A DNA stretch of 64,000 nucleotides from Accumulibacter sp. (GTDB lineage: Bacteria; Pseudomonadota; Gammaproteobacteria; Burkholderiales; Rhodocyclaceae). The notes below the pieces were generated by a model that was not told where the DNA came from, did not search any database, and worked only from the letters and a program-made list of their open reading frames with translations. The stretch is taken from assembly GCF_023806625.1 (NCBI RefSeq), contig NZ_JAMTDX010000056.1, forward strand, positions 1 through 64,000, read 5' to 3'. Made by a program: the position numbers and the translations under genes. Positions within the stretch are counted from its first letter, which is position 1. The number at the start of each line of letters is the position of its first letter. This document shows, piece after piece, positions 32,608 through 41,981 of this stretch.

Positions 32608-33846
32608 ATGCCCGTCAACTACCGTACGCCGTCACCGGCCGCTCTCTTCCCGGTCGCCGGAGTCGAACTCGGCGTTGCCGAAGCCGGGATCCGCAAGCCC
32701 GACCGGCGCGATCTGACGCTGATCTCGCTGACCCCTGGGTCACGCGTTGCCGGCGTGTTCACGGCGAACCGCTTCTGCGCCGCACCGGTGCTCGTCTGCC
32801 GGCGGCACCTCGAACTCGGCTCCGACATCCGCGCGCTGGTCATCAACACCGGAGTCGCCAACGCCGGCACCGGCGAGCCGGGCTGGCAGGCGGCAACGCA
32901 GACCTGCGCGGCCGTCGGCCGACTGCTCGGAATCGACGAGCGGCAGGTGTTGCCTTTCTCGACCGGCGTGATCCTCGAGCCGCTACCGGTCGACCGGCTC
33001 GTCGCCGCGCTGCCGGCGTGCGTCGCCGATCTGCGTCCCGACAACTGGCACGCCGCGGCGCACGCGATCATGACCACCGATACGGTCGCCAAGGCCGCTT
33101 CGCGGCGCGTATCCATCGGCGGGCGAACGGTGACCATCACCGGAATCAGCAAGGGAGCGGGAATGATCCGGCCGAACATGGCGACGATGCTCGGTTTCGT
33201 CGCCACCGACGCGGCCATCGCGCCTCCGCTGCTCGGTCGCCTGCTCCGTGACGCTGCAGACGCGTCGTTCAACTGCATCACCGTCGACGGCGACACCTCG
33301 ACCAACGACTCGTTCATGCTCATCGCCACCGGTCGCGCCGGGATCGGGCTGGCCAGCGCGAGCGACGAGGGATACGAAGCCCTGCGCGAAGCGGTCGTCG
33401 GCGTCGCCGTCGAACTTGCGCAGGCGATCGTCCGCGATGGCGAAGGAGCCAGCAAGTTCATCCGCATCCGCGTCGAAGGCGGGCGAGATTGCGACGAATG
33501 CCGCCAGGTTGCGTATGCGATCGCTCACTCGCCACTGGTCAAGACCGCGTTCTTCGCTTCCGACCCCAACCTCGGACGCATCCTCGCGGCGATCGGCTAC
33601 GCGCCGGTCGCCGACCTCGACGTCGACCGGATCGCGGTCTGGCTGGGCGGCGCCGGCCACGAGATCCTCGTCGCCGAACACGGCGGACGGGCGATGACTT
33701 ACCGTGAGGAAGACGGCGCGGCGATCATGCGCCTTGAAGAAATCGACGTGCGCGTCGCGCTCGGCCGCGGGCCGGCCAGCGGCACCGTCTACACCTGCGA
33801 TCTCTCGTACGACTACGTGAAGATCAACGCCGACTACCGCACCTAA
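32608..33846 (+). CDS. argJ: Bifunctional glutamate N-acetyltransferase / amino-acid acetyltransferase
   Basis: 412 residues. The autocleavage and nucleophile site is [12 protein letters not shown] (Thr about 195), with GISKGAGM before it and [17 protein letters not shown] after. The enzyme moves acetyl from N-acetylornithine to glutamate in cyclic arginine synthesis and may also use acetyl-CoA. The ATG at 32608 is preceded by GAGAGG. It follows secA by 131 bases, an order common in betaproteobacteria, and ends 4 bases into a convergent methyltransferase gene. Confidence 0.96.
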   Translation: MPVNYRTPSPAALFPVAGVELGVAEAGIRKPDRRDLTLISLTPGSRVAGVFTANRFCAAPVLVCRRHLELGSDIRALVINTGVANAGTGEPGWQAATQTCAAVGRLLGIDERQVLPFSTGVILEPLPVDRLVAALPACVADLRPDNWHAAAHAIMTTDTVAKAASRRVSIGGRTVTITGISKGAGMIRPNMATMLGFVATDAAIAPPLLGRLLRDAADASFNCITVDGDTSTNDSFMLIATGRAGIGLASASDEGYEALREAVVGVAVELAQAIVRDGEGASKFIRIRVEGGRDCDECRQVAYAIAHSPLVKTAFFASDPNLGRILAAIGYAPVADLDVDRIAVWLGGAGHEILVAEHGGRAMTYREEDGAAIMRLEEIDVRVALGRGPASGTVYTCDLSYDYVKINADYRT

Positions 33847-34430
33847 ACCCGGCGCAGCCGGATCAGCCGGAACCAGCCTCCGGCAAGCGCCGGCTGGTCG
33901 CTTTCGACGACGAATTCCGGGGTCTTCTCGAGCACCTGCTCGAAGACCACGTCGAGCCGCGTGGCCACCCGCCGGACCAGTGGGTTGACCAGGCGACGCA
34001 ACGGAGCCCATTGCCCGGCCTGGAGAAACTTGTCGAAGATCAGTACCTGACCACCGGGAACGACGACGCGCGCGGTTTCGCGCAGGCAGGCGACGGGGTC
34101 GGGGAGCACGGCGAGGATCAGATGCAGGATCGCGTGGTCGAAGCTGCGCCCGGCAAAGGGCAGGCGCTGCGCGTCGCCCTGGACGCAGCAGAAGTCGAGC
34201 CCTGCCGCACGCGGCAAGGAGCGACGGAGCATCGCCCAGGTCAGGTCGATCCCGACGTAACGATGCTGTGGCGGCAACAGCGGCAGGTCGAGCCCCGTCC
34301 CGACGCCGCTGATCAGCACCTTCGCCGGCACCTGCGGTAGTGCCGCGAGGCTGCGCTCGCGCTGACCCCGCGTCGCCGTCGCTACTGCCGAGTCGTAGAA
34401 CGGCGAGATCAGCGCGTAGCTGCGCTTCAA
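33843..34430 (-). CDS. Class I SAM-dependent methyltransferase
   Basis: 195 residues. SAM-binding motif I is [17 protein letters not shown] (about 37-53), motif [15 protein letters not shown], and motif [19 protein letters not shown] with [20 protein letters not shown]. The arrangement resembles the PmtA/UbiE-like group (phospholipid or quinone methylation), but the substrate cannot be read from sequence. Its ATG overlaps the apaG stop (ATGA), so the two are translated together; the 3' end overlaps argJ by 4 bases. Confidence 0.82.
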   Translation of the reverse strand: MKRSYALISPFYDSAVATATRGQRERSLAALPQVPAKVLISGVGTGLDLPLLPPQHRYVGIDLTWAMLRRSLPRAAGLDFCCVQGDAQRLPFAGRSFDHAILHLILAVLPDPVACLRETARVVVPGGQVLIFDKFLQAGQWAPLRRLVNPLVRRVATRLDVVFEQVLEKTPEFVVESDQPALAGGWFRLIRLRRV

Positions 34431-34810
34431 TGCAGGACGTGCGGAACCGCCAGCGCGAATTCGGGGATCTCGGCTTCGAACTGTCGGCCATCGACCGCGG
34501 TGATCTGGTAAGTGCCGCGCATCGTCCCGAGCGGCGTGTCGAGCTGGCAGCCACTGGTATAGACGAACTTCTCGCCGGGCTGGAGCAGCGGCTGCCGACC
34601 AACGACGCCGAGCCCGCGGACCTCCTGGATCTCGCCAGTGGCGTCGGTGATGATCCAGTGGCGCGAGATCAGTTGCGCAGCGACCGTCCCGACGTTCTCG
34701 ATGGTGATCGTATACGCGAAGACGTAGCGTTCCTTCGCCGGATCGGACTGCTCGGCGACGTACTGCGGAAGCGCACTCACGGAAAACGCGTACATCCTGC
34801 TCTCAGCCAT
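34427..34810 (-). CDS. apaG: ApaG protein
   Basis: 127 residues, single ApaG (FN3-like) domain: [46 protein letters not shown], and [22 protein letters not shown]. The role in bacteria is obscure; it is genetically linked with ApaH and cobalt/magnesium phenotypes in enterics. ATG at 34810 (MAESRMYAF) gives the family length. Divergent from rpe with about 160 bases between. Confidence 0.95.
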   Translation of the reverse strand: MAESRMYAFSVSALPQYVAEQSDPAKERYVFAYTITIENVGTVAAQLISRHWIITDATGEIQEVRGLGVVGRQPLLQPGEKFVYTSGCQLDTPLGTMRGTYQITAVDGRQFEAEIPEFALAVPHVLH

Positions 34811-34968
34811 CTGTTTCCACGCCGGGGAACGATCGAAGGTGGAATTGCACACCAAAGCGGCGCCGGCCGCAAGACCACCGGGGCCGGACCAACAAAGCGA
34901 ATGCTTGCTCGCCGGCGGCGCGGGGTTTCGCGCTAGAATTGCCCACAATTTCCCAATGGATAGCCGCC

Positions 34969-35658
34969 ATGCACGTCATTGCCCCGAGCATTCTCTCCGC
35001 GAACTTCGCCCGCCTTGGTGCGGAGGTGATCGATGTCATCGACTCGGGCGCAGACTGGATCCACTTCGACGTGATGGACAACCATTACGTCCCCAACCTG
35101 ACGATCGGCCCGCTGGTCTGCGAGGCGATCCGGCCGCTGACCAGCGCACCGATCGACGTGCACCTGATGATCCGGCCAGTCGATCGGATCGTTCCCGATT
35201 TCGCCAGAGCCGGGGCGAACATCATCACCTTCCATCCCGAGGCGTCGGAGCACGTCGACCGGACGCTTTCGCTGATCCGCGAGAACGGCTGTCAGGCGGG
35301 ACTCGTCTTCAATCCGGCGACACCGCTCGACTGGATGGAACATGTGTTGGACAAACTCGACCTCGTGCTGCTGATGAGCGTCAACCCGGGCTTTGGCGGA
35401 CAGAAGTTCATTCCCTCGACGCTCGCCAAGCTGCGCGCGGCGCGCGCCCGGATCGACGCCCACGAGCGGGAGACCGGCCGGCGAATCCGCCTCGAGATCG
35501 ACGGCGGCGTCAAGGTCGACAACATCGCCGAGATCGCCCGCGCTGGCGCCGACACCTTCGTCGCCGGATCGGCGGTTTACGGTGCGGGCCGCGACGCCGA
35601 CCCGCACCGTTACGACAGCGTGCTCGCCGCACTGCGTGCGCAACTGGAGAAGACCTGA
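34969..35658 (+). CDS. rpe: Ribulose-phosphate 3-epimerase
   Basis: 229 residues. [33 protein letters not shown] (metal His and catalytic Asp), [14 protein letters not shown] and [11 protein letters not shown] are the family signatures. Interconverts ribulose 5-phosphate and xylulose 5-phosphate in the pentose phosphate pathway. ATG at 34969 gives MHVIAPSI, the normal beginning; in-frame TTG at 34939 is less likely. The stop overlaps gph (TGATG). Confidence 0.96.
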   Translation: MHVIAPSILSANFARLGAEVIDVIDSGADWIHFDVMDNHYVPNLTIGPLVCEAIRPLTSAPIDVHLMIRPVDRIVPDFARAGANIITFHPEASEHVDRTLSLIRENGCQAGLVFNPATPLDWMEHVLDKLDLVLLMSVNPGFGGQKFIPSTLAKLRAARARIDAHERETGRRIRLEIDGGVKVDNIAEIARAGADTFVAGSAVYGAGRDADPHRYDSVLAALRAQLEKT

Positions 35659-36347
35659 TGGGTGCCCCGATGACCGTTCGTGCCGTGCTCATCGACCTCG
35701 ATGGTACGCTGCTCGACACGGTGCTCGACCTCCACGCGGCGGCCAACGCGATGCTCGACGATCTCGGCAGACCCGAGGTGTCGGTCGCCTCGATCCGCAG
35801 CTACGTCGGACGCGGGATTCCCAATCTCGTCAAACGCGTGCTCGCCGGCAACAAGGAAGCCGCCGACGATCCGGCCCCGCCCCCCGCCGAAGCGCTCGCC
35901 AGTTTCAGGCATCATTACGCGAGCGAGAACGGACATTACTCGGCGCTCTTCCCGGGCGTCCGCGAGGGCCTCGAAGCACTGCGCGCGATGGGCCTGCCGC
36001 TCGGCGTGATCACCAACAAGGCCGAGGCCTTCACCCTGCCGCTGATCGAGCGCACCGGCCTGATGCCCTTCTTCGAGGTGATCGTCAGCGGCGACGTCCT
36101 GCCGCGGCCGAAGCCCGACCCGATGCCGCTGCTCTGGGCGAGCGGCCGCCTGGCCGTGTCGCCGGTCCATGTGCTGATGATCGGCGACTCGATGCACGAT
36201 TTCCACGCTGCGCGGGCCGCGGCGTGTCACGTGTTCCTGGTCCCCTATGGCTACAACGAGGGGCTCGACGTCCGTGAGCTCGCCTGTGATGCTATAGTCT
36301 CGACCATCGAGGAAGCCGCAGAGCGCCTGCTGGGCAGCCGAGCCTAG
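35658..36347 (+). CDS. gph: Phosphoglycolate phosphatase
   Basis: 229-residue HAD-superfamily enzyme: motif I VLIDLDGTLLDTVLDLH (about 8-24), motif II VITNKAEAF (about 120), and the motif III/IV region LPRPKPDP and MIGDSMHDFHAARAA. Removes phosphate from 2-phosphoglycolate arising from DNA repair or oxygenation. Start overlaps the rpe stop by one base. The rpe-gph-trpE order is conserved in betaproteobacteria. Confidence 0.94.
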   Translation: MGAPMTVRAVLIDLDGTLLDTVLDLHAAANAMLDDLGRPEVSVASIRSYVGRGIPNLVKRVLAGNKEAADDPAPPPAEALASFRHHYASENGHYSALFPGVREGLEALRAMGLPLGVITNKAEAFTLPLIERTGLMPFFEVIVSGDVLPRPKPDPMPLLWASGRLAVSPVHVLMIGDSMHDFHAARAAACHVFLVPYGYNEGLDVRELACDAIVSTIEEAAERLLGSRA

Positions 36348-36390
36348 ACAGGTCCCGCCGGACTCTTCCGGGCAGCGCGGGATCGTCCCC

Positions 36391-36408
36391 TGCCCGGCAC
36401 CGGGCAGG
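36391..36408. terminator. Palindrome between gph and trpE
   Basis: Perfect 18-bp palindrome ctgcccggcaccgggcag. It could end gph transcription or slow the polymerase before trpE, but no T-run follows. A related half occurs upstream of pcm near 38725. Confidence 0.35.
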
Positions 36409-36461
36409 CGGGTACCGCTGGTCCCGACCGCGGCGACCGACGCCGTTGCCCTGGAGTACCG

Positions 36462-37934
36462 ATGACCGAAGCCTATTTCAATCGCCTCGCTGCCGAAGGC
36501 TACAATCGCATCCCGGTGACGCTCGAGACCTTTGCCGATCTCGACACGCCGCTGTCGATCTACCTGAAACTGGCCAGCGGTCCGTACAGCTATCTGCTCG
36601 AATCGGTCCACGGCGGCGAGCGCTTCGGGCGCTACTCGATCATCGGTCTGGCCAGCCCGACGCGAATCGTCGTCAACTCCCACCAGGTGCTCGTGCTCAA
36701 CGGCAACCGAATCGCCGAGCGCGAGGACGACACCAATCCGCTCGACTTCATCGGCAAGTACATGAAGCGCTTCCGCGCCGCCCCGACGACCGGTCTGCCG
36801 CGCTTCTGCGGGGGGCTCGTCGGCTGCTTCGGCTACGACACGGTGCGCTACATCGAAACGCGGCTGACCCGGTCGCAGAAGGACGACGATCTGGGGATCC
36901 CGGACATCGTCCTGCTGCTCTCGGAAGAGATTGCCGTCGTCGACAACCTCTCGGGCAAGCTGACGCTCGTCGTCTATGCCGAGCCGGGAGTCCCCGGGGC
37001 GTTCCACAAGGCTCAGGGCAGACTCCGCGAACTGCTCGCCCGGCTACGCGAGCCGGTGCGCATCCCGCCGGAAACGCCGGGCTCGTCGCTGCCGGCGACA
37101 TCGCTGTTCGGCGAGACGCAGTTCCGTCAGGCGGTGCTCAGAGCCAAGCGCTACATCACCGACGGCGACATCATGCAGGTGGTTCTTTCGCAGCGAATGA
37201 GCAAGCCGCTCACCGCCGGCCCGATGGCGGTCTATCGCTCGCTGCGCTCGCTGAATCCTTCGCCGTACATGTTCTACTTCGATTTCGAGGATTTCCACGT
37301 CGTCGGTGCGTCGCCCGAGATTCTCGTTCGCCTCGAAGGCGATACGGTAACCGTCCGGCCAATCGCCGGAACACGCCGGCGCGGCGTCTCGTTCGAGGAG
37401 GATCAGGCACTCGCCGCCGAGCTGCTGGCCGACGAGAAGGAGCGCGCCGAACACGTACAGCTGCTCGACCTCGGGCGCAACGACGCCGGCCGGGTCGCCC
37501 GGACCGGCTCGATCCGGATCACCGAGAACATGATCGTCGAACGCTACTCGCACGTGATGCACATCGTCTCGAACGTCGAGGCGCGGCTTCGTCCCGGGCT
37601 CAACGCGCTCGACGTGCTCAGGGCGACCTTTCCTGCGGGAACCGTCTCCGGTGCGCCGAAGGTCAGGGCGATGGAGATCATCGACGAACTCGAGCCGGTC
37701 AAGCGGGGGATCTACGCAGGCGCCGTCGGCTATCTCGGCTTCAACGGCGACATGGATCTGGCGATCGCCATCCGCACGGCGATCGTCAAGGACGGCGAAC
37801 TGCACGTCCAGGCTGGAGCGGGGATCGTCGCCGACTCGGACCCCTCGGCCGAATGGCAGGAAACACAGAACAAGGCTCGGGCGGTCCTGCGCGCCGCCGA
37901 GCTGGCCGAGCACGGACTCGATACGCGCTTCTGA
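36462..37934 (+). CDS. trpE: Anthranilate synthase component I
   Basis: 490 residues. The tryptophan feedback site appears as SYLLESVHGGERFGRYSIIG (about 43-62), and the chorismate-binding domain includes VVLSQRMSKPL, PSPYMFYFDF, GASPEILVR, RPIAGTRRRG, AGRVARTGSI and PAGTVSGAPKVRAMEII. Converts chorismate with ammonia or glutamine to anthranilate, the first step of tryptophan synthesis, with TrpG. The usual trpG-trpD-trpC genes do not follow; a convergent pcm lies 80 bases on. No leader-peptide attenuator with Trp codons was found. Confidence 0.96.
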   Translation: MTEAYFNRLAAEGYNRIPVTLETFADLDTPLSIYLKLASGPYSYLLESVHGGERFGRYSIIGLASPTRIVVNSHQVLVLNGNRIAEREDDTNPLDFIGKYMKRFRAAPTTGLPRFCGGLVGCFGYDTVRYIETRLTRSQKDDDLGIPDIVLLLSEEIAVVDNLSGKLTLVVYAEPGVPGAFHKAQGRLRELLARLREPVRIPPETPGSSLPATSLFGETQFRQAVLRAKRYITDGDIMQVVLSQRMSKPLTAGPMAVYRSLRSLNPSPYMFYFDFEDFHVVGASPEILVRLEGDTVTVRPIAGTRRRGVSFEEDQALAAELLADEKERAEHVQLLDLGRNDAGRVARTGSIRITENMIVERYSHVMHIVSNVEARLRPGLNALDVLRATFPAGTVSGAPKVRAMEIIDELEPVKRGIYAGAVGYLGFNGDMDLAIAIRTAIVKDGELHVQAGAGIVADSDPSAEWQETQNKARAVLRAAELAEHGLDTRF

Positions 37935-38014
37935 CCAGCAGCCGGGGCGCGCCTGGCCGCTCTCGCCGCTTTGTCGTGCCCAGCCAGCCGCTCGCTCGAA
38001 GGCCGCCAGGGCAG

Positions 38015-38689
38015 CTAGTCGCTGGCACCCCCGGTCAGCGGCACGAAGGCGACCGGCAGGACGCGCCGCTCGCTGACCTGCCCCGCTTCGTCCTTGCCGA
38101 GAGTGATCAGTTCCTGACCGAAGTAGCCACTGCCGACTGGAATCACCAGCGTCCCGCCCGGCCTGAGCTGCTCGATCAGCGCTGGCGGAACGCTCCGCGC
38201 GGCGGCAGTGACCATGATCGCGTCGTAAGGCGCATGCTCGGGCCAGCCGAGGCCTCCGTCGCCGCTGCGCACCTCGACGTTGTCGAAGCCCATCCGCTGC
38301 AGGCGCCGGCGAGCCTGCTCGGCGAGCGCGTCGATGATCTCGACCGAGTAGACCTGCCTGACGAGGCAGGCAAGGACGGCCGTCTGGTAGCCCGACCCGG
38401 TACCGACCTCGAGCACGACGTCGTCGGGCTCGGGTCTGATCAGATCGCTCATCAGCGCGACGATGTACGGCTGCGAGATCGTCTGTCCGTGACCGATCGG
38501 CAGCGGATGATTGGCGTAGGCGCTGGCGGCGAGGTCGACGGGAACGAACGCGCGTCGGGGAACTGCGCGCAGCGCATCGAACACGCGCCGATCGAGCACG
38601 CTGCGGCCGGTCAGGTGAGCCGTCGCCCTGACCTCGTCGCGGATCTCGTCGAGCAGAAGCTCGACTTCCCAGTCCCTGTCTTCAGCCAC
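38015..38689 (-). CDS. pcm: Protein-L-isoaspartate O-methyltransferase
   Basis: 224 residues from a GTG at 38689, preferred because AGGAGG lies about 10 bases upstream; a GTG at 38734 would add 15 Arg/Gly-rich residues. RRAFVPVDLAASAYANHPLPIGHGQTISQPYIVA (split by description) is the family hallmark, followed by the SAM motif VVLEVGTGSGYQTAVLA and YDAIMVTAAARSVP. Methylates isoaspartyl residues in damaged proteins for repair. Often near stationary-phase genes, but here it is alone. Confidence 0.93.
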   Translation of the reverse strand: MAEDRDWEVELLLDEIRDEVRATAHLTGRSVLDRRVFDALRAVPRRAFVPVDLAASAYANHPLPIGHGQTISQPYIVALMSDLIRPEPDDVVLEVGTGSGYQTAVLACLVRQVYSVEIIDALAEQARRRLQRMGFDNVEVRSGDGGLGWPEHAPYDAIMVTAAARSVPPALIEQLRPGGTLVIPVGSGYFGQELITLGKDEAGQVSERRVLPVAFVPLTGGASD

Positions 38690-38774
38690 TGCCGACCATC
38701 CTCCTGCTCTGCGATTCCGCCTGCTGCCCGGCACCGGGGACAGGCGGGGCCCCGGCGCGACGACGGGTCTGCGC

Positions 38775-39278
38775 TCAGCGGCGCCAGTGCACGCGCAGCA
38801 GCACCTGCTCGGGGTTGTAATGGAACTCGAGATCGCCCTGATACGCGTGATGCACGGCCTCGCCGAGGGCCCTCGCGAGATGGATGTCGGTGGTACTCAC
38901 GCGCAACTCGCTTTCATCTTCCTCGAAGCTCATCACGCGTTTGAGCGGATGCTCCGCCCTCTGGCGCTCGGCCTCGTTGCGCACCAGATGGGCGATCTCG
39001 GTGCGATGCGTCTGGAGGAATTCGCCATCGAGCGAGACGAACCCCGCCGGGCAGTGATCGTGCACCCGCTGGCAGGCCGGACAGTTCGACCGGTGCGCGT
39101 CGGCCCCTGCCGGAATCCCCCATTGCCAGCGTCCTCCGCGATAGACAGCCCCGCAATGGCTGCACACGGTCGGGTCGGGAAGTTTCCCCTTGCTCCTGTA
39201 GCTGTCGTGTTCAGCCTCCTGCAACAGGCGGTCTCGGCGAACCGGCTGAAAACCGGGAGGAATGGTTCTGCTGGTCAT
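38775..39278 (-). CDS. BCAM0308-type zinc-ribbon protein
   Basis: 167 residues. ATG at 39278 has a perfect AAGGAGG site. Two CxxC pairs (CSHC about 40 and CPAC about 68) form an NMD3-like zinc ribbon, followed by RVHDHCPAGFVSLDGEFLQTHRTEI. The C-terminal half has VHHAYQGDLEFHYN and ends in LLRVHWRR. Resembles BCAM0308 family proteins of unknown function found in betaproteobacteria; nucleic-acid binding is possible from the ribbon. Confidence 0.78.
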   Translation of the reverse strand: MTSRTIPPGFQPVRRDRLLQEAEHDSYRSKGKLPDPTVCSHCGAVYRGGRWQWGIPAGADAHRSNCPACQRVHDHCPAGFVSLDGEFLQTHRTEIAHLVRNEAERQRAEHPLKRVMSFEEDESELRVSTTDIHLARALGEAVHHAYQGDLEFHYNPEQVLLRVHWRR

Positions 39279-39569
39279 GACAAACCTCCTTGCGCAAATC
39301 GTCGCCCGTGCTTCGGGCACAGACCACCGGCTCCAGCGACCGGAGCCGTCAATTCATCATAGGTCGTCCGCGGCGTTCCGTCCGAAAAAGTAGCGCCCTG
39401 CGCGCGTGGAAAAAGGACGGCCGTTGGGCTACAGTGAAAGGCACGGCACCCCGGGATGGTCGCCGAGTGTGGCGCGCGGCAAAACCATGCCGTCGCTGGC
39501 GTACGGCCTCCGGGGCGGCTGGCAACGATTCCCCACAGGCTCTCCGACGAGGGCGAAAGGACCCCGACC

Positions 39570-40076
39570 ATGACCGACCCGTCCCTGGGACAATCCGGCG
39601 GCAAGCTGCAGCTGCGCTCCGCCTCCTTCGAGCACGAGGCGATGATCCCCGCGCGGCATACCTGCGACGGCCGCAACACGTCACCGCCGCTGACCTGGAG
39701 CGCGCCACCCGCGGGAACCAGGAGTCTGGTGCTGATCGTCGACGATCCCGACGCGCCGGATCCGGCCGCACCGAAAATGACCTGGGTGCACTGGATTCTC
39801 TACAACATTCCGCCGCAGACCCCCGGTCTCGGCGAGGCTGTCGCCGACGGCGAGCTGCCAGACGGAACCCTGGCAGGACTCAACGACTGGCAGCGCACCG
39901 GCTACGGTGGCCCGTGCCCGCCGATCGGGACGCATCGTTACTTCCACAAGCTTTTCGCGCTCGACGTCGTCCTGCCCGACCTCGGCCGGCCGGACAAGGC
40001 CGCGCTCGAGCGGGCGATGCACGGCCACGTGCTGGCCAGCAGCGAACTGATCGGGCGTTACCGACGCCAGCGCTGA
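39570..40076 (+). CDS. YbhB/YbcL family Raf-kinase-inhibitor-like (PEBP) protein, cytoplasmic
   Basis: 168 residues without signal peptide. PEBP motifs: IPARHTCDGRNTSPPLTWSAPP, LVLIVDDPDAPDP, WVHWILYNIPP and GGPCPPIGTHRYFHKLFAL. The fold binds phospholipid or anionic ligands; bacterial function is unclear. A second, exported PEBP protein is encoded at 44933-45490. The frame is open upstream to 39456, but only from the ATG at 39570 does it look like PEBP sequence. Confidence 0.9.
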   Translation: MTDPSLGQSGGKLQLRSASFEHEAMIPARHTCDGRNTSPPLTWSAPPAGTRSLVLIVDDPDAPDPAAPKMTWVHWILYNIPPQTPGLGEAVADGELPDGTLAGLNDWQRTGYGGPCPPIGTHRYFHKLFALDVVLPDLGRPDKAALERAMHGHVLASSELIGRYRRQR

Positions 40077-40089
40077 ACGCCGCCAGCCC

Positions 40090-41508
40090 TCAGGAGACGC
40101 GGACGTTCCTGAACTGCCACGGGTCCGAGTGGTCGATGCCTTCCGGAAACAGGCGACCGCGACCGGCGAGTGGCGTCCAGTCGGAGTAAACGCCGACGAC
40201 CGGTCCGAGGTACGGCAGACAGATCTCGAGGATCCGTTCGAAGTCCAGGTTCTCGGGTTCGACGATTCCCCGAGCGGGGTTCTCGATCGCCCAGACGATT
40301 CCGGCCAGCGCGGCCGAGGTGACCTGCAGGCTGGTCGCGCTGTTGTGCGGAGCCAGCGGTCTCGCTTCATCGACGCTGAGCTGCGAGCCGTACCAGTACG
40401 CGTTGCGCGAATGCCCGGCGAGCAGCACGCCGAGTTCGTCGACTCCCCCCGGCGAAATCTCGTCCATCAGGATTCGTTTCGTCTCCTGCGCGACGTAGTT
40501 GCGGCCGCAGAACTCGTGGACCGAGAGCAGAGCATCGTCGCAAGGATGGTAGGCGTAATGGACCGTCGGCCGGTAGTCCGGGGATTCGGGTCGGCCGAGG
40601 GTCAGATAATCGGCGATCGAGATCGCCTCGCTGTGGGTGATCGCCAGCCCGTGGAAAGCCCCGTGGCGTGGCGTCCAGCTGCGCACGCGCGTTGCACACC
40701 CCGGCTGGGCGAGGTAGATCGCCGCTTGCGAGCCATGCTCATGGCGGTGCCCATCGGCCGGAAAGTGCCGCTCGTGGGTGCCCCATCCGAGCTCGCAGGG
40801 TTGCCGGGCTTCGCTGACGAAGCCATCGACCGACCAGGTATTGACGAACTCGTTGGGCATCTTGCGCACGCTCGACAGCTGCGTGTCGCGTTCCGCGATG
40901 TGGATGACCCGCACGCCGAGCGCGCAGGCCAGGCCCGCCCAGTCGTCGCGGCTCTGCGGCCGACCGACTGCGAGCCCGAGGTCGGCGGCGACGTCGAGCA
41001 GCGCGCGCTTGACGAAATGCGAAACCAGGCCGGGGTTGGCACCGTGGGTGAGCACCGCGGTTGGCGATTCGGCGCGGCCATCACGCAACGCCAGCGCCTC
41101 TTCGCGCAGCGCGTAGTTGGTCCTCCGGGCGAGCGGCAGCGAAGGGTCGTCGTAACCGCCCGGCCACGGCTCGATGCACGTGTCGAGGTACAGGGCGCCC
41201 TTCTCGCGCGCATAAGCGATCAACGCCACCGACGCGACATCGACCGAGACATTGACGATGAAGTCCCCGCGGGCCACGAGTGGGTCGAGCACCTGACGAT
41301 AGTTGCCGGGCTCCAGCGCGCTGACCCGGTAGCGGACGCCGTAACGGGCCGCTACGGCCCGCCCCTGGTCATCAGCCGAGACGACGGTGATCGCCTCATG
41401 CGACATCCCCAGATGCCGGAGGAGAAGCGGCAGCAGCCCCTGGCCGATGCTGCCGAAACCGATGATCACCAGACGACCGCGGAAATCGACGAGCAACTGC
41501 TCCGCCAT
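40090..41508 (-). CDS. hss: Homospermidine synthase
   Basis: 472 residues. The N-terminal Rossmann motif is RLVIIGFGSIGQGLLPLLLRH (about 12-32), followed by LYLDTCIEPWPGGYDD, THGANPGLVSHFVK, NEFVNTWSVDGF and the C-terminal AGHSRNAYWYGSQL, all typical of bacterial HSS. Makes sym-homospermidine from putrescine (or spermidine) using NAD. Start ATG at 41508 (MAEQLLVDF). Convergent with the PEBP gene (13-base gap). Homospermidine in place of spermidine is common in alpha- and some betaproteobacteria. Confidence 0.93.
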   Translation of the reverse strand: MAEQLLVDFRGRLVIIGFGSIGQGLLPLLLRHLGMSHEAITVVSADDQGRAVAARYGVRYRVSALEPGNYRQVLDPLVARGDFIVNVSVDVASVALIAYAREKGALYLDTCIEPWPGGYDDPSLPLARRTNYALREEALALRDGRAESPTAVLTHGANPGLVSHFVKRALLDVAADLGLAVGRPQSRDDWAGLACALGVRVIHIAERDTQLSSVRKMPNEFVNTWSVDGFVSEARQPCELGWGTHERHFPADGHRHEHGSQAAIYLAQPGCATRVRSWTPRHGAFHGLAITHSEAISIADYLTLGRPESPDYRPTVHYAYHPCDDALLSVHEFCGRNYVAQETKRILMDEISPGGVDELGVLLAGHSRNAYWYGSQLSVDEARPLAPHNSATSLQVTSAALAGIVWAIENPARGIVEPENLDFERILEICLPYLGPVVGVYSDWTPLAGRGRLFPEGIDHSDPWQFRNVRVS

Positions 41509-41544
41509 TGCTTCGAGTCTCCACAGGGATCGGAGGCAGCGCGG

Positions 41545-41970
41545 CTATTCGCTGTCCCAGTAGAAATAGAGGTCGCGCCGCCCCTTGGCCGGCATGGTCA
41601 GCGAGCGGGTCAGTGTCTTGCCGTTCAGCTCCGCGTCGATACGGTAGCGGCCCGGGGGCAGACTGACAAAGAAGAACGGCCCGCCCGATACGGCGCCGAG
41701 GATCTTCTCTCCCGGACTTTGATAGATGGCAACCCGCACATCGGCCAGGTACTCGCCGCTGCCCTTGAGCGCGAAGACGAGCTGCAGGTTGTGCTCACGC
41801 CTGAGGACCTCGACTTCGACCGGATCGTCGTCGCCGATCCGCGCGCTGGCGTGGCTCACCGCGGGCGACGCCGCTTCAGGCGCGACGGCGCTGCCGACAG
41901 CGCCGGCGCGACCGACGAGCAACAGGCCGACGACGACCAGCAGGGTCGGCAGATCGAAGCGCAGTTTCAT
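41545..41970 (-). CDS. Secreted beta-sandwich protein, function unknown
   Basis: 141 residues with a signal peptide (LLVVVGLLLVGRAGAVG). The mature part has strands like a carboxypeptidase-regulatory or transthyretin-type domain: LADVRVAIYQSPGEKIL, GPFFFVSLPPGRYRIDAELNGK, and SLTMPAKGRRDLYFYWDSE. That pattern (phi-PPG-Y-x-I-x-A-x-x-x-G) often carries envelope adhesion or assembly roles. Directly downstream of lon with an 11-base gap, suggesting one transcript, but no functional link is known. Confidence 0.7.
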   Translation of the reverse strand: MKLRFDLPTLLVVVGLLLVGRAGAVGSAVAPEAASPAVSHASARIGDDDPVEVEVLRREHNLQLVFALKGSGEYLADVRVAIYQSPGEKILGAVSGGPFFFVSLPPGRYRIDAELNGKTLTRSLTMPAKGRRDLYFYWDSE

Positions 41971-41981
41971 GGCCAGCTCCT

